Of a stretch of DNA of 64,000 bases, positions 53,744 to 61,984 are shown piece by piece. The notes below the pieces were generated by a model that saw only the letters and a program-made list of their open reading frames with translations, searched no databases and was not told the DNA's origin. Source of the stretch: Bordetella parapertussis (lineage in GTDB: Bacteria; Pseudomonadota; Gammaproteobacteria; Burkholderiales; SG8-41); NCBI GenBank assembly GCA_945906815.1, contig CAMDRT010000003.1, forward strand, positions 18,766-82,765. Reading direction: 5' to 3'. The translations under genes were made by a program, and so were the position numbers. Within the stretch, counting starts at the first letter, position 1. Each line of letters starts with the position of its first letter.

Positions 53744-54685
53744 CTATGCCGCCGCGCGCACGGTGTTGCGAAGCACGCCGATCTTTTCCAATTCGCATTC
53801 GATCACGTCGCCCGGCCGCAGGTAGCCCTTGGCCGGGGTGAGCTTCTCCCCGCCGTCGCCGCCGACCCACTTGCCGCCGAGTTCCGGGTCCACCGACCAG
53901 GCGGTGCCGCCCGGCGTACCGGTGATGATCATCATGCCGGGTTTGAGCGTGAAGTTGATGGAGAAAAAATGCACCAGCTGCGCGCAGTTCCAGATCATGT
54001 TGGCGGTCGAGGACGATTGGCGCAGTTCGCCGTTGATGCGCGTGCGCAATTGGAGCGCCTGCGGATCGGGAATCTCGTCGGCGGTGGTGATGCATGGACC
54101 CAGCGGCGCGGAGGAGTCAAAGGCCTTGCCGCGCCCGAGCTCATACCAGGTCAATCCCTGGGGCGTGCGCCGTACCTGCCGGTCGCGCGCGGTGACGTCG
54201 TTGACGATGGTGTAGCCGAACACGTGCTCGAGCGCGCGTTCCGGCGCAATGAAGCGTCCGGCCTTGCCGATGACGATGGCAAGTTCGGTCTCGCTGTCGA
54301 GCTTCTTCGCGAGGCGATCATCGTGCACGATCGCGTCTTCCGGCCCGATCACGCAGTCGGCGGTCTTGACGAAGAACTCCGGCTCCTTGCCCGAGATCGG
54401 CGTGTTGGCCTTCTCCTGGTTGTGGTCGGTGTAGTTCGAGCCGCTGCACAGGATAGTCGAGGGTACGATCGGCGCGAGTAGCTTCACGCTCACGAGTGGT
54501 CGGCGCCCCTGGCCCGAGGCGATAGCCTGTCGCGCCGCGGTCATCGCCGCCATGCCGCCGGCGATCAAATCCTGCGTGCTGGCGACGCCGGGAAATTCGA
54601 CCACTTCGCCGCCTTCGAGCGCGCCGATGTGTATGGTGCCGAGCGCGCTGTCCGTGCCGTGCGCCGTGAATCTGACGATCTTCAT
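53744..54685 (-). CDS. Fumarylacetoacetate hydrolase (FAH) family protein
   Basis: This 313-residue protein of the FAH/HpcE fold has CSGSNYTDHNQEKANTP, the metal-binding DSETELAIVIGKAGRFI region, YTIVNDVTARDRQ and MIITGTPGGTAWSVDP. Such enzymes hydrolyse C-C bonds of acylpyruvates or catalyse hydratase or decarboxylase steps in aromatic catabolism. Its ATG overlaps the stop of an upstream truncated gene (ATGA), showing that it was once an internal operon gene. Confidence 0.9.
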   Translation of the reverse strand: MKIVRFTAHGTDSALGTIHIGALEGGEVVEFPGVASTQDLIAGGMAAMTAARQAIASGQGRRPLVSVKLLAPIVPSTILCSGSNYTDHNQEKANTPISGKEPEFFVKTADCVIGPEDAIVHDDRLAKKLDSETELAIVIGKAGRFIAPERALEHVFGYTIVNDVTARDRQVRRTPQGLTWYELGRGKAFDSSAPLGPCITTADEIPDPQALQLRTRINGELRQSSSTANMIWNCAQLVHFFSINFTLKPGMMIITGTPGGTAWSVDPELGGKWVGGDGGEKLTPAKGYLRPGDVIECELEKIGVLRNTVRAAA

Positions 54686-54853
54686 TCCGTTTTCCCCATC
54701 TTCCTCGCCACCTCAGCGCGGCGGCTGCCGTCGCTTTGCAGCAAGGTCTCGAAATTCCTGCCTTCCTTGAAGTGGATTGGCGTGTTCATGCCGGGCTCCG
54801 CCTTCTGGAAATCCTCAGGAGTTTGGAGAGGGCGTTTGCAAGGAGGAGGCGAC
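54682..54853 (-). pseudogene. 3' remnant of an unidentified gene coupled to the FAH gene
   Basis: On the minus strand an open frame from about 54853 gives LQTPEDFQKAEPGMNTPIHF, then FETLLQSDGSRRAEVARKMG. It stops at 54682, overlapping the FAH start. The composition looks protein-coding, but a TAG closes the frame upstream and no 5' end exists. An ATG at 54789 could still express a 35-residue peptide. I do not recognise the family. The rest of the 299-base gap to the ankyrin gene shows nothing else. Confidence 0.5.
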
Positions 54854-54984
54854 TACACGAGCATTTCCCCAGAGAACAGCGGGTTGTGATCTTCAATTCC
54901 TTGCCGCCTCGCTCACCACAGTAGGATAACATTGGGCCACGTTTTCGGCTGTCAAGCCGCCAAGTTCGTTCAGAGAGACGAAAA

Positions 54985-55764
54985 ATGCGCAATAAATTCA
55001 AAAGCCTGTATCGTCCTATGCGGCTACTGGCGGCGCTGAGCGCGGTGCTCGCGATCACTGCTTGTGCATCCCCTCCCACCCGCTCGCTGGATACCCAGGC
55101 GCTGGGTGGCGCGATTGCGATGGACGATGTGAGGCAGGTGCGCGCACTGGTGGAGGCGAACACGATCACGGTAAACGATGTGGCTGCGGGCATCGGTTAT
55201 GCGGCGACGCCGTTGATTACCGTGGCTGCGCGCAATGGGTCACTCAATGTGTTGCGTTATCTCATCGCCGCCAAGGCGGATTTGAATGCGCGCACGCCCG
55301 ATCGCGACACGGCGTTGATGCTCGCTGCTTTTTTCAGTGAAGAAGATCGCGAACGCGCCAGCGTTTCAACCCTGCGCTACGATCAAGCCGTGCGCCTGCT
55401 GGTTGAAGCCGGCGCCAGCCTTGAAAATATCGAAGCCAACGCCTACACGCCGCTCGCCTACGCCGCCTATGCGGGCCGTGAAAATATCGTGACTTACCTG
55501 CTGCAAAAAGGCGCGAAGCCGAATGCAGCGGCGCAGGGCAGTGTGAGCTACACCAACACACCGCTGATGATGGCCGCCCAGCAAGGCCATCGCAACGTCG
55601 TGCTGTACCTGTTGCGCGCGGGCGCGGACGCCGTGGTGCGCGTGCAAAGCGGTATGACCGCGCTGGAGTTCGCGCTAAAAAACAAGCATACCCACCTGGA
55701 GAAAGTGCTGCGCTGTGCGCAAGCACTCAAACCAGGAGAGACTTTCCGGCAGCGCTGCGAATAG
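54985..55764 (+). CDS. Ankyrin-repeat lipoprotein
   Basis: This 259-residue protein has a lipoprotein signal sequence (LLAALSAVLAITACASPP, Cys27) followed by about five ankyrin repeats. Clear units are TPLITVAARNGSLNVLRYLI, YTPLAYAAYAGRENIVTYLL and TPLMMAAQQGHRNVVLYLLR. It is predicted to be membrane-anchored facing the periplasm and to bind a protein partner. It is convergent with the MmgE/PrpD gene and has no operon partner. Confidence 0.85.
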   Translation: MRNKFKSLYRPMRLLAALSAVLAITACASPPTRSLDTQALGGAIAMDDVRQVRALVEANTITVNDVAAGIGYAATPLITVAARNGSLNVLRYLIAAKADLNARTPDRDTALMLAAFFSEEDRERASVSTLRYDQAVRLLVEAGASLENIEANAYTPLAYAAYAGRENIVTYLLQKGAKPNAAAQGSVSYTNTPLMMAAQQGHRNVVLYLLRAGADAVVRVQSGMTALEFALKNKHTHLEKVLRCAQALKPGETFRQRCE

Positions 55765-55947
55765 CTGCTTGCAGCGGCTGCAACGCGCAGCCCTGCAGGC
55801 TATTTTATGCCCGAGAAATTCGTCGGGTCCCTGTACACCGTGGCACTTGGGCGACCAGCGGTCCATGGGCTTCGTATGCGGCGCGCACGGCGATCCAGTC
55901 TGCGTCCTGGCGGTAGGCGTTCCCATTGCGAATTTACCGCCAGCATA

Positions 55948-57363
55948 CTATGCCGCGCGCAGTTGTTGGCTCAATTCGCGGAGCGAGGCGCTGCTATCGA
56001 GTCGGCCGACCGCGCGTGCCATGGCCGCGCTATCGATTGTCAGCGGCGACAACGCCGCCAGCCGTGAGAATTTAGCCGCCAGTTCGTCGTCGGAACAGGG
56101 ATCGGCGGGCGTGCCATGGGGGTCCAGTGTCAGTGCTTCTTTGACCTCGCCGCTGGCAAGATGCAGTTGCACGCGCGAGCCGAAGCGCTGCGGGTATACC
56201 GCTTCGCAGGCCTCATCGACACGGGTTTCCACGCGCGCGGCGAGGCTGAGCAACTCCGGGTTGGTGTAAGCAGCGGGCTCGAAAGCGCGCGGGTCGCCGG
56301 GGTCGCGCATAAGCGCCAGCGCCGCGCAGTAGGGGATGCTGTACTGCGCAGCCATGGTGTCGGCGGGCGTGGCGTTGCTGTTGTTGTTGACGGCAAAGCG
56401 GCTGGTGCCCACGATGACTCGTTTGATCTGATTCCCGGCCAGAGGCTGTGAGCTGCCGATGTCAGCACGCATCGCGCCCAACAACTGCACCACGCCCTGT
56501 ATCCAGCCGCAAATCGGATAGACCTTGAACCACACGGCGTTAATGGCCCAGCTATCGCCTAACCCCTCTGTCAGTGATGCGGGATGGGCTGCTGTACCGC
56601 CGAACACTTCGAGCAGCCCGTAACGTCCATCCACGGCGCCGCTGGGCCCGCTGAAACCGTCGCGCGCCAGCAACGCCGCGCGCACGCCTGATGATGCCGC
56701 CCAACCCGCGTGCATGCGCTTCACCATGCCACCGCCGCCACTGGCAACATAACTTTTAATGCCCGACGCCATGGAGGCCGCGATGCCTGCTGCGCAAGTG
56801 AGTTGCGCTGTGCTCAATCCCAATACGCAAGCGGCGGCTATGGCCGAGGCGACAGGCCCCACCACACTGGTTTTGTGAAAGCCGTGGTGCGAAGCCTGCG
56901 TGCCCATCGCCACGCTGATGCGTGCAGTGACTTCGTAACCGATGATGATGGCGCGCAACAGTTGTTCGCCGCTGAGCGCATTTTTTTCGCCGGCGTTTTC
57001 TGCGGCAGCTAGCACTGCAGGAATAATCACCGTGCCGGGATGAATAATCGCCGCTGGCAACAAGTCGTCGAGCTCAAAGCCGTGTATCGCCGTGCCGTTG
57101 CACAAGGCCGCCGCAGGTGCCGCCAGCGGGGCGGCATGACCGAACACGCTGGATGCACCCTGCGATTTTTCCGCGAACATTTGCGCCGCCATCAACACCG
57201 ACCATGGCTGGCTGGCGCCGAATAAGCCGCAGCCGATGGCATCGAGTAGGCAGCGTTTGGCGTTGCTGTATGCCGCGCGCGGTATTGTTACCGCATTCAG
57301 CGTGGCCGCGAAATCAATTAATCGCGCTGCATGATCCGCGTGGGGGTTGCCTTTAATCATCAT
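55948..57363 (-). CDS. MmgE/PrpD family protein 2
   Basis: This 471-residue member of the same superfamily as the gene at 2496 is only distantly similar to it. Motifs are AKRCLLDAIGCGLFGASQPW, LCNGTAIHGFELDDL, and the MVKRMHAGWAASSGVRAALL segment near the substrate pocket. It is the last gene of a three-gene minus-strand operon, 12 bases after the Ldh-type dehydrogenase. A dehydratase, decarboxylase or epimerase step on a carboxylic acid is likely. Confidence 0.88.
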   Translation of the reverse strand: MMIKGNPHADHAARLIDFAATLNAVTIPRAAYSNAKRCLLDAIGCGLFGASQPWSVLMAAQMFAEKSQGASSVFGHAAPLAAPAAALCNGTAIHGFELDDLLPAAIIHPGTVIIPAVLAAAENAGEKNALSGEQLLRAIIIGYEVTARISVAMGTQASHHGFHKTSVVGPVASAIAAACVLGLSTAQLTCAAGIAASMASGIKSYVASGGGGMVKRMHAGWAASSGVRAALLARDGFSGPSGAVDGRYGLLEVFGGTAAHPASLTEGLGDSWAINAVWFKVYPICGWIQGVVQLLGAMRADIGSSQPLAGNQIKRVIVGTSRFAVNNNSNATPADTMAAQYSIPYCAALALMRDPGDPRAFEPAAYTNPELLSLAARVETRVDEACEAVYPQRFGSRVQLHLASGEVKEALTLDPHGTPADPCSDDELAAKFSRLAALSPLTIDSAAMARAVGRLDSSASLRELSQQLRAA

Positions 57364-57375
57364 AAAAACAATGTG

Positions 57376-58365
57376 TTATGTGCGCTGTGCGGCCAGATCA
57401 CGTAGTTGCGCATAGACCTTCTCATCGATAGGGATCACACCTTTCTCAAGATTCTCGCGGCGCTGTTGCTGGCTGCTGTCGCCCGGCACACGCACTGCGC
57501 CACCGCCCGCGATGGGGCGATTGCTGGCGATCACCTGACGCAACGCCGCTACGCGCGCTGGAAACTGATCACTGGGCATGAACAATTTCGGATCAAGCAC
57601 CATAAAAAACAATCCATAGTTGCTCACATCATCGATCACCAGGTCACTGCCGGCGAGGATGCCGAGCAACTGCACCGCCAGCGCGAGTCCGCTGCCGCGT
57701 GGCCCGCCCCACGGCAGGATCGCGCCTTCGAGCGCCGCATCGGGATCGGTGGTGGGATGCCCGCACGGATTCACCGCTACGTCTTCGCGCAAGGGCTGGC
57801 CCTTGGCGCGCGCAAGCACCACGTCGCCCCAGGTCGTTTGCGAGGTGCCGATGTCGATGATGAGCGGATCGTCTGCGCCGGGAAACGCAATCGCGAACGG
57901 GTTGGTACCCATCAGCCGGTCGACGCCGCCGTAAGGTGCGACACGTGCTGTGGCATTGGTGGTGTGCATCGCGATAAAACCCTGACGCGCGGCGCGCTCC
58001 ACGTAATACGCCAGGCGCCCGCTGAACCAGGTGTTATTGGCGCACACCACTGCAACACCGTTGTGGCGCGCGATCTCCATCGCCTTGTCGATGGCGTGCA
58101 GGGAGACCACATAGGCGACGTTGTCGCCGCCGTCGAGCAGGGCTGAACAGTGATTTTCGCGCACGATGCGCGTTGCTTCGGCGGGCGCTTTATCGCGCAG
58201 CGCTTGCGCCAGTGCGATCACCCGCGGCAAGCCGGCGAATTCGTGGCCGCACAGCGCGGCATCGACCAGATGATCGGCGGTGATGCGCGCGTTGGGCAAG
58301 GCCATGCCCGCACGTGTCAGTGCACGAATAGCAAGAGCGGTGGCGTCGGCAATCGTGAGCTGCAT
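57376..58365 (-). CDS. Malate/L-lactate dehydrogenase (Ldh/MDH2) family oxidoreductase
   Basis: This 329-residue NAD(P)-dependent dehydrogenase of the non-Rossmann MDH2/LdhA-like family has CGHEFAGLPRV (the catalytic His is normally in this region), APYGGVDRLMGTNPFAIAFP, IDIGTSQTTWGDV and GPRGSGLALAVQLLGILAGS. Family members oxidise malate, ureidoglycolate, sulfolactate or 2,3-diketogulonate. The start at 58365 gives the usual N-terminus. It lies between a flavoprotein and an MmgE/PrpD gene. Confidence 0.88.
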   Translation of the reverse strand: MQLTIADATALAIRALTRAGMALPNARITADHLVDAALCGHEFAGLPRVIALAQALRDKAPAEATRIVRENHCSALLDGGDNVAYVVSLHAIDKAMEIARHNGVAVVCANNTWFSGRLAYYVERAARQGFIAMHTTNATARVAPYGGVDRLMGTNPFAIAFPGADDPLIIDIGTSQTTWGDVVLARAKGQPLREDVAVNPCGHPTTDPDAALEGAILPWGGPRGSGLALAVQLLGILAGSDLVIDDVSNYGLFFMVLDPKLFMPSDQFPARVAALRQVIASNRPIAGGGAVRVPGDSSQQQRRENLEKGVIPIDEKVYAQLRDLAAQRT

Positions 58366-58399
58366 AACGCTTTTGTGCCGTGATCCGGTCTGCGTCTTG

Positions 58400-59812
58400 C
58401 TACAGCGCCCGATGCGCTGCAATATGATTGGCCGCCTGAAATCCGGTCACCGACGATTTGCTCAAGCCGCCGACGTAGCCCACGTGTTCGCCGCCCTCAA
58501 GACCGCCGGTGGCACAGCCTGCCGCATACAAGCCGCTGATGGGATGGTCATGGGCGTCCAGTACCCGGCTGTCGCCGTCGATGGCAATGCCGCCCATGGT
58601 GTAGGTGATGCCTGCGGCAAGGCGCACGCCGTAGAACGGCGCGCTGCGGATGGGCCACGCTTTGTGGGCATGGGTGTTGCGCGCGGGCGTGAGCTGTGCG
58701 GTGGCGCGCGCATCGACCGCGGCATTGTAGTGCGTGATGGTGGCTTCGAGCGCAGCGGCGGGCAGCCCCAGCTTTTGCGCCAGCGCGCTCATCGAGTCGG
58801 CCTTATGCACGGTACCGCCGTTGCTAACGATCAACGGGTTAGCCGGCGCGATGAACGCCTTGCCCGGGCCTTCCCAAATGGGATGATCGAAAATCACTGT
58901 GGTTGACAGCGGATCCTGCATGCCTGCGATGTAATTGGCGAGGTAGACGCCGCCCAAACCCTCATCCACGAAGCGGTGGCCGGCAGCATCCACCATCACG
59001 CCGCCACAGCACAAATCGTCCATCAGCGGAAACGGCCATAGGTCATCGTTGGTCATCGCGTCCTGGATCAGCACATGACCGTAAAAGCGGTTCATGCCGA
59101 CCAGCTTAGCGCCGACGGCGCGTGCCATTTTCAGCCCGTCACCCATCGCGGTCTGCGCGTTGCGCTGGCGGATTTTGGCGGGTGCGGCGGTAATGTACTC
59201 CTGCAACAGCTCGTGATTGGCCTGAAAGCCGCCGTCACTGATGACGACATTGCGCGCATCGAGATTCACTCGCGCGCCGTTGTGCTCGGCTTCCACACCC
59301 ACGCAGTGGCCGCCCGCCATGCGCAGACTCAGTGCGCGCGTGCCGAGCAGCAGCGTGGCCCCGGCTTTTTTCAGTTCCGCATGCAGCGTGCGCAGCATCA
59401 CGTCGCCGCCACGCCCGTGCCAGTAGTCGCGGCCCTGGGTGGCGATGGGCGGCGCCAGCGTGGTGCGGCGGTGTGGCGCGTCGCCTACCTTGATAAAGCG
59501 CAGGCCTTTCGAGCGCAGCCACTGCACGGTGCTGCCCGCCTGATGGGCCATCACATCCAGAAAGCTCTGGCGAGAAAAACCCTGTGTCTTACCTTGCATC
59601 GCGTTCATCAACACTGCGGGCGGCTCGGCCACATCGCGATACGACACGTGAAACGCACCACCGCAGATGCGCGAGTTGCACAGGTATTTATCGGTCTCGC
59701 CTTTTTCAAGGATGGCGACGGATACGCCCTGCTCGGCGAGCCGCAGGCCGCAGGTAAGTCCGGCGATTCCGCCGCCGATGATGAGGGTTTCGTAGGACGT
59801 GGCAGCGTTCAT
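58400..59812 (-). CDS. FAD-dependent oxidoreductase (fumarate reductase / tricarballylate dehydrogenase-like)
   Basis: This 470-residue flavoprotein has IIGGGIAGLTCGLRLAEQG for the FAD ADP moiety. Substrate-domain segments include RFVDEGLGGVYLANYIAG and GLYAAGCATGGLEGGEHV; the latter, with the preceding YTMGGIAIDGDSRVLD, is typical of the FAD_binding_2 family (FrdA, KstD, TcuA). No signal peptide or heme domain is present. It is the first gene of the operon with the Ldh-type and MmgE/PrpD enzymes, which suggests desaturation of a di- or tricarboxylate. Confidence 0.87.
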   Translation of the reverse strand: MNAATSYETLIIGGGIAGLTCGLRLAEQGVSVAILEKGETDKYLCNSRICGGAFHVSYRDVAEPPAVLMNAMQGKTQGFSRQSFLDVMAHQAGSTVQWLRSKGLRFIKVGDAPHRRTTLAPPIATQGRDYWHGRGGDVMLRTLHAELKKAGATLLLGTRALSLRMAGGHCVGVEAEHNGARVNLDARNVVISDGGFQANHELLQEYITAAPAKIRQRNAQTAMGDGLKMARAVGAKLVGMNRFYGHVLIQDAMTNDDLWPFPLMDDLCCGGVMVDAAGHRFVDEGLGGVYLANYIAGMQDPLSTTVIFDHPIWEGPGKAFIAPANPLIVSNGGTVHKADSMSALAQKLGLPAAALEATITHYNAAVDARATAQLTPARNTHAHKAWPIRSAPFYGVRLAAGITYTMGGIAIDGDSRVLDAHDHPISGLYAAGCATGGLEGGEHVGYVGGLSKSSVTGFQAANHIAAHRAL

Positions 59813-59898
59813 GTAGGCCTTGGATTATCGGATATAACGAATTTCTATTGAAGCATGGTGCGGTCGGAGGTGTCCAGAAATGGCCCACATGCTGCAAT

Positions 59899-60050
59899 CA
59901 ATGGCACTATCTCAAACATTTACAGGGTGCGCACGGTTCACCTGCCACAGGTGCTGGCGGGTGCGCAATACGCGGAAAAATATCGCACCCATGTTCTTTC
60001 CGCGTATTCCGTGTGTTCCGTGGTAAATCGCCCTTAAGATAGCGCCATTG
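59899..60050. repeat. MITE-like repeat family A, copy 3 (152 bp)
   Basis: It starts CAATGGCACTATCTCAAA (59899-59916) and ends CTTAAGATAGCGCCATTG (60033-60050). The right half (TTCCGCGTATTCCGTGTGTT onwards) is nearly identical to copy 2 at 26455-26510, while the centre is about 50 bp shorter. It is oriented like copy 2. It lies in the 313-base gap between the flavoprotein and the racemase-like gene. The remainder of the gap shows no gene. Confidence 0.8.
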
Positions 60051-60125
60051 CAGGCGGCAAGCTCAAGCGGGCCTGAGTCTCGTTTCCTCTGCGTCTTTGC
60101 GGTGAGACTTCTTGAAGTTCACGGC

Positions 60126-60932
60126 CTAACCCTTTTTAGGCGCATCAGGATAAACATCGGCACCATAAAACGCCCGTGTGCGCTCAAGATAATCCCCGCT
60201 GGGCGGCGCGTACGACAGCCGCTTGCTGGTAAAGCGGCCGGTGAGCTTGCGCAGCTTCACTGCCATCTCGCCCATTTTTACCAGCTCGACGATGCCGTTG
60301 ACGATGGGGGCGCGCTCGATTTCGTAGGTGTGCGATTCAGCGAGGAACACGATGATGTCGCCGCCGGCGGGGATGATGATTTCCGCGCCTTTGTCGAGCA
60401 GCTTTTTTGCCGCCACATTGAATTGCTCAATGATGCCCTTACGAAAGGGCAGGTCGATCATCGCGCGCTTGAGCTCGATGGGCGAGGTGTTAATCGGCTC
60501 CATGCCCGCGAAGCGCCGTTCGAGGCCGTAGCGCTGCACGTTTTCCAGGATGCGCAGATTCCACTTCGGGCTGATGGTCACCAGGCCGAAACTCGCGCCC
60601 ATGATGCTGGACACATGCAAACTGGTTTCACACAGCCCCAGCACGGGAATATTCACGCACTCGCGCGCCTCGCGAATGCCGGCATCGCTGATATTGCCGA
60701 TGAGAAAAGCGTCGTAGCCTTCGCGTTCTGCCTGCATGGCGTTGAACATCACCTCACGCATATCGTGATGCTCTAGAAACCGATAGTGCACGCCGATGCC
60801 TGCTGACTTGGATACACCACGCATGTCGACCGTGGTGCCGGGGTCTGCCGCCGCGGCTAGGGTCGCGCGCAGGATTTCGCCGTAGGGCGTGGATTCGATT
60901 TGGCGTGCCAGACTTTGGTACCAGAGTTTCAT
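60126..60932 (-). CDS. Asp/Glu/hydantoin racemase superfamily protein
   Basis: This 268-residue protein of the aspartate/glutamate racemase superfamily has DAFLIGNISDAGIREARECV and NIPVLGLCETSLHVSSIMGA (second-half catalytic Cys position is CET). IIIPAGGDIIVFLAES is where the first-half Cys is often found; here it is Gly. One catalytic Cys therefore appears missing, as in maleate isomerase-like or lyase-type members. It is upstream of the flavoprotein operon in the same orientation but separated by repeat copy 3. Confidence 0.78.
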   Translation of the reverse strand: MKLWYQSLARQIESTPYGEILRATLAAAADPGTTVDMRGVSKSAGIGVHYRFLEHHDMREVMFNAMQAEREGYDAFLIGNISDAGIREARECVNIPVLGLCETSLHVSSIMGASFGLVTISPKWNLRILENVQRYGLERRFAGMEPINTSPIELKRAMIDLPFRKGIIEQFNVAAKKLLDKGAEIIIPAGGDIIVFLAESHTYEIERAPIVNGIVELVKMGEMAVKLRKLTGRFTSKRLSYAPPSGDYLERTRAFYGADVYPDAPKKG

Positions 60933-61047
60933 GCGTGATCCAGTGACGTAAAGGTGAGCGGGTGGGTGTGATGCAGGCGCGTGTATCGCAACGCGGGAAT
61001 GTTAGAGCATATGCGCTGCCGATGGGGTGAAACGCCGGTGGCGCGGA

Positions 61048-61731
61048 TCATATTATTTCAGCATCGATCAGCGTGGCGTCGTCGTCCCGCGGGCGTTTGT
61101 CGCTGCGCACCCGGTGTGTGGTGATGCTGTCAGCAGGCGGCGGCGTGAGCAGAGCTTGCAGTGCGTCTGTCACTTCGATTTTGGTATCCAGCCAGAATGC
61201 CTCATCCTGGGGTGCGATAATCACCGGCATGCGCTCATGCACCTGGCGCAGGGTGGCGTTGGCCTCGCCCACGATAATGGTGCAGGATTCGATCACTTCG
61301 TTGCCGCGATGCCAGCGATCCCACCCCCCGGCGAAACTGACTATGCCGCGATCCGCGCGGTGCAGCCACCATTTCAGCTTGCCCTGTGGCGTGGCCTGCC
61401 ACTCAAACCAGCCCAGCGCGGGAATCAGGCAGCGGCGCTTGCGAAACGGCACGCGGTAACTCGCGGCACTAGCCACGGTGTCGGCGCGCGCATTAAAGGT
61501 GCTGAACTTGATGCGCGGTTCCTTCGACCAATACGGCAGCAACCACCATTGCAGTGTCGCGAGCTCGGTTTCGCCATCCGCGCGGTGGCGAATCACCGGC
61601 ACGTAGGCGGCAGGATTGCCCTGCTGCGGGGTGACGTTGTAGCGCTCTGGGTAGGGGTTGTGGTGGCCGCCACCGAGGTGGTAGTGGCGCTCGATGGCGG
61701 CCTGCGCGGGGGTTACGTAGCGGCCGCACAT
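61048..61731 (-). CDS. yedK: SRAP domain protein (YedK/HMCES-type abasic-site shield)
   Basis: This 227-residue SOS-response-associated peptidase has the catalytic Cys2 at the extreme N-terminus (MCGRYVTPAQAA). NARADTV, the WFEW Glu (ALGWFEWQATPQ) and HERMPVII His complete the site. It forms a thiazolidine cross-link with abasic sites in single-stranded DNA and protects replication forks. No LexA box was recognised upstream. Confidence 0.95.
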   Translation of the reverse strand: MCGRYVTPAQAAIERHYHLGGGHHNPYPERYNVTPQQGNPAAYVPVIRHRADGETELATLQWWLLPYWSKEPRIKFSTFNARADTVASAASYRVPFRKRRCLIPALGWFEWQATPQGKLKWWLHRADRGIVSFAGGWDRWHRGNEVIESCTIIVGEANATLRQVHERMPVIIAPQDEAFWLDTKIEVTDALQALLTPPPADSITTHRVRSDKRPRDDDATLIDAEII

Positions 61732-61739
61732 CTAGCTTA

Positions 61740-61978
61740 AACCTAGAAACGGCAGTTGACCGCTTGCCGCACGTTCAAACACTTGATGGATAGCGCTATT
61801 TTCATTCTGGTGATCGTTACCCGTTGGGTGAGAGCGCTACGGGGCGGATCGCACGGTTCTGACGGCGCATGGCTGCGTTGCAACTCCTCGGAATACATTG
61901 AGTATTCCTCGTCGTTGCGCCTTGCCCTGCACCGCCATAACCGCACGCTCCACCCCGTCCAACTACCGTTTCTAGGTT
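61740..61978. mobile_element. MITE-like element B with ~20-bp inverted ends
   Basis: ACCTAGAAACGGCAGTTGAC (61741-61760) and, in complement, ACCTAGAAACGGTAGTTGGA (61958-61977) match at 17 of 20 positions. The 239-bp element fills the gap between the SRAP gene and the FMN dehydrogenase. It contains no protein of its own. Its right end lies 7 bases from the downstream stop codon, so it may also supply a 3' hairpin to that gene. Confidence 0.7.
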
Positions 61979-61984
61979 GCACCG

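Noticed and set aside
55765..55947. Protein-like minus-strand text (AYRQDADWIAVRAAYEAHG) after the ankyrin gene
   Set aside because: It may be a gene remnant, but it is under 40 residues, has no recognisable family and no start, so it is too weak to list.
61027..61740. Plus-strand frame of 237 codons opposite the SRAP gene
   Set aside because: The minus strand starts with the diagnostic MCGRY and keeps the active-site residues; the plus frame has no motif.
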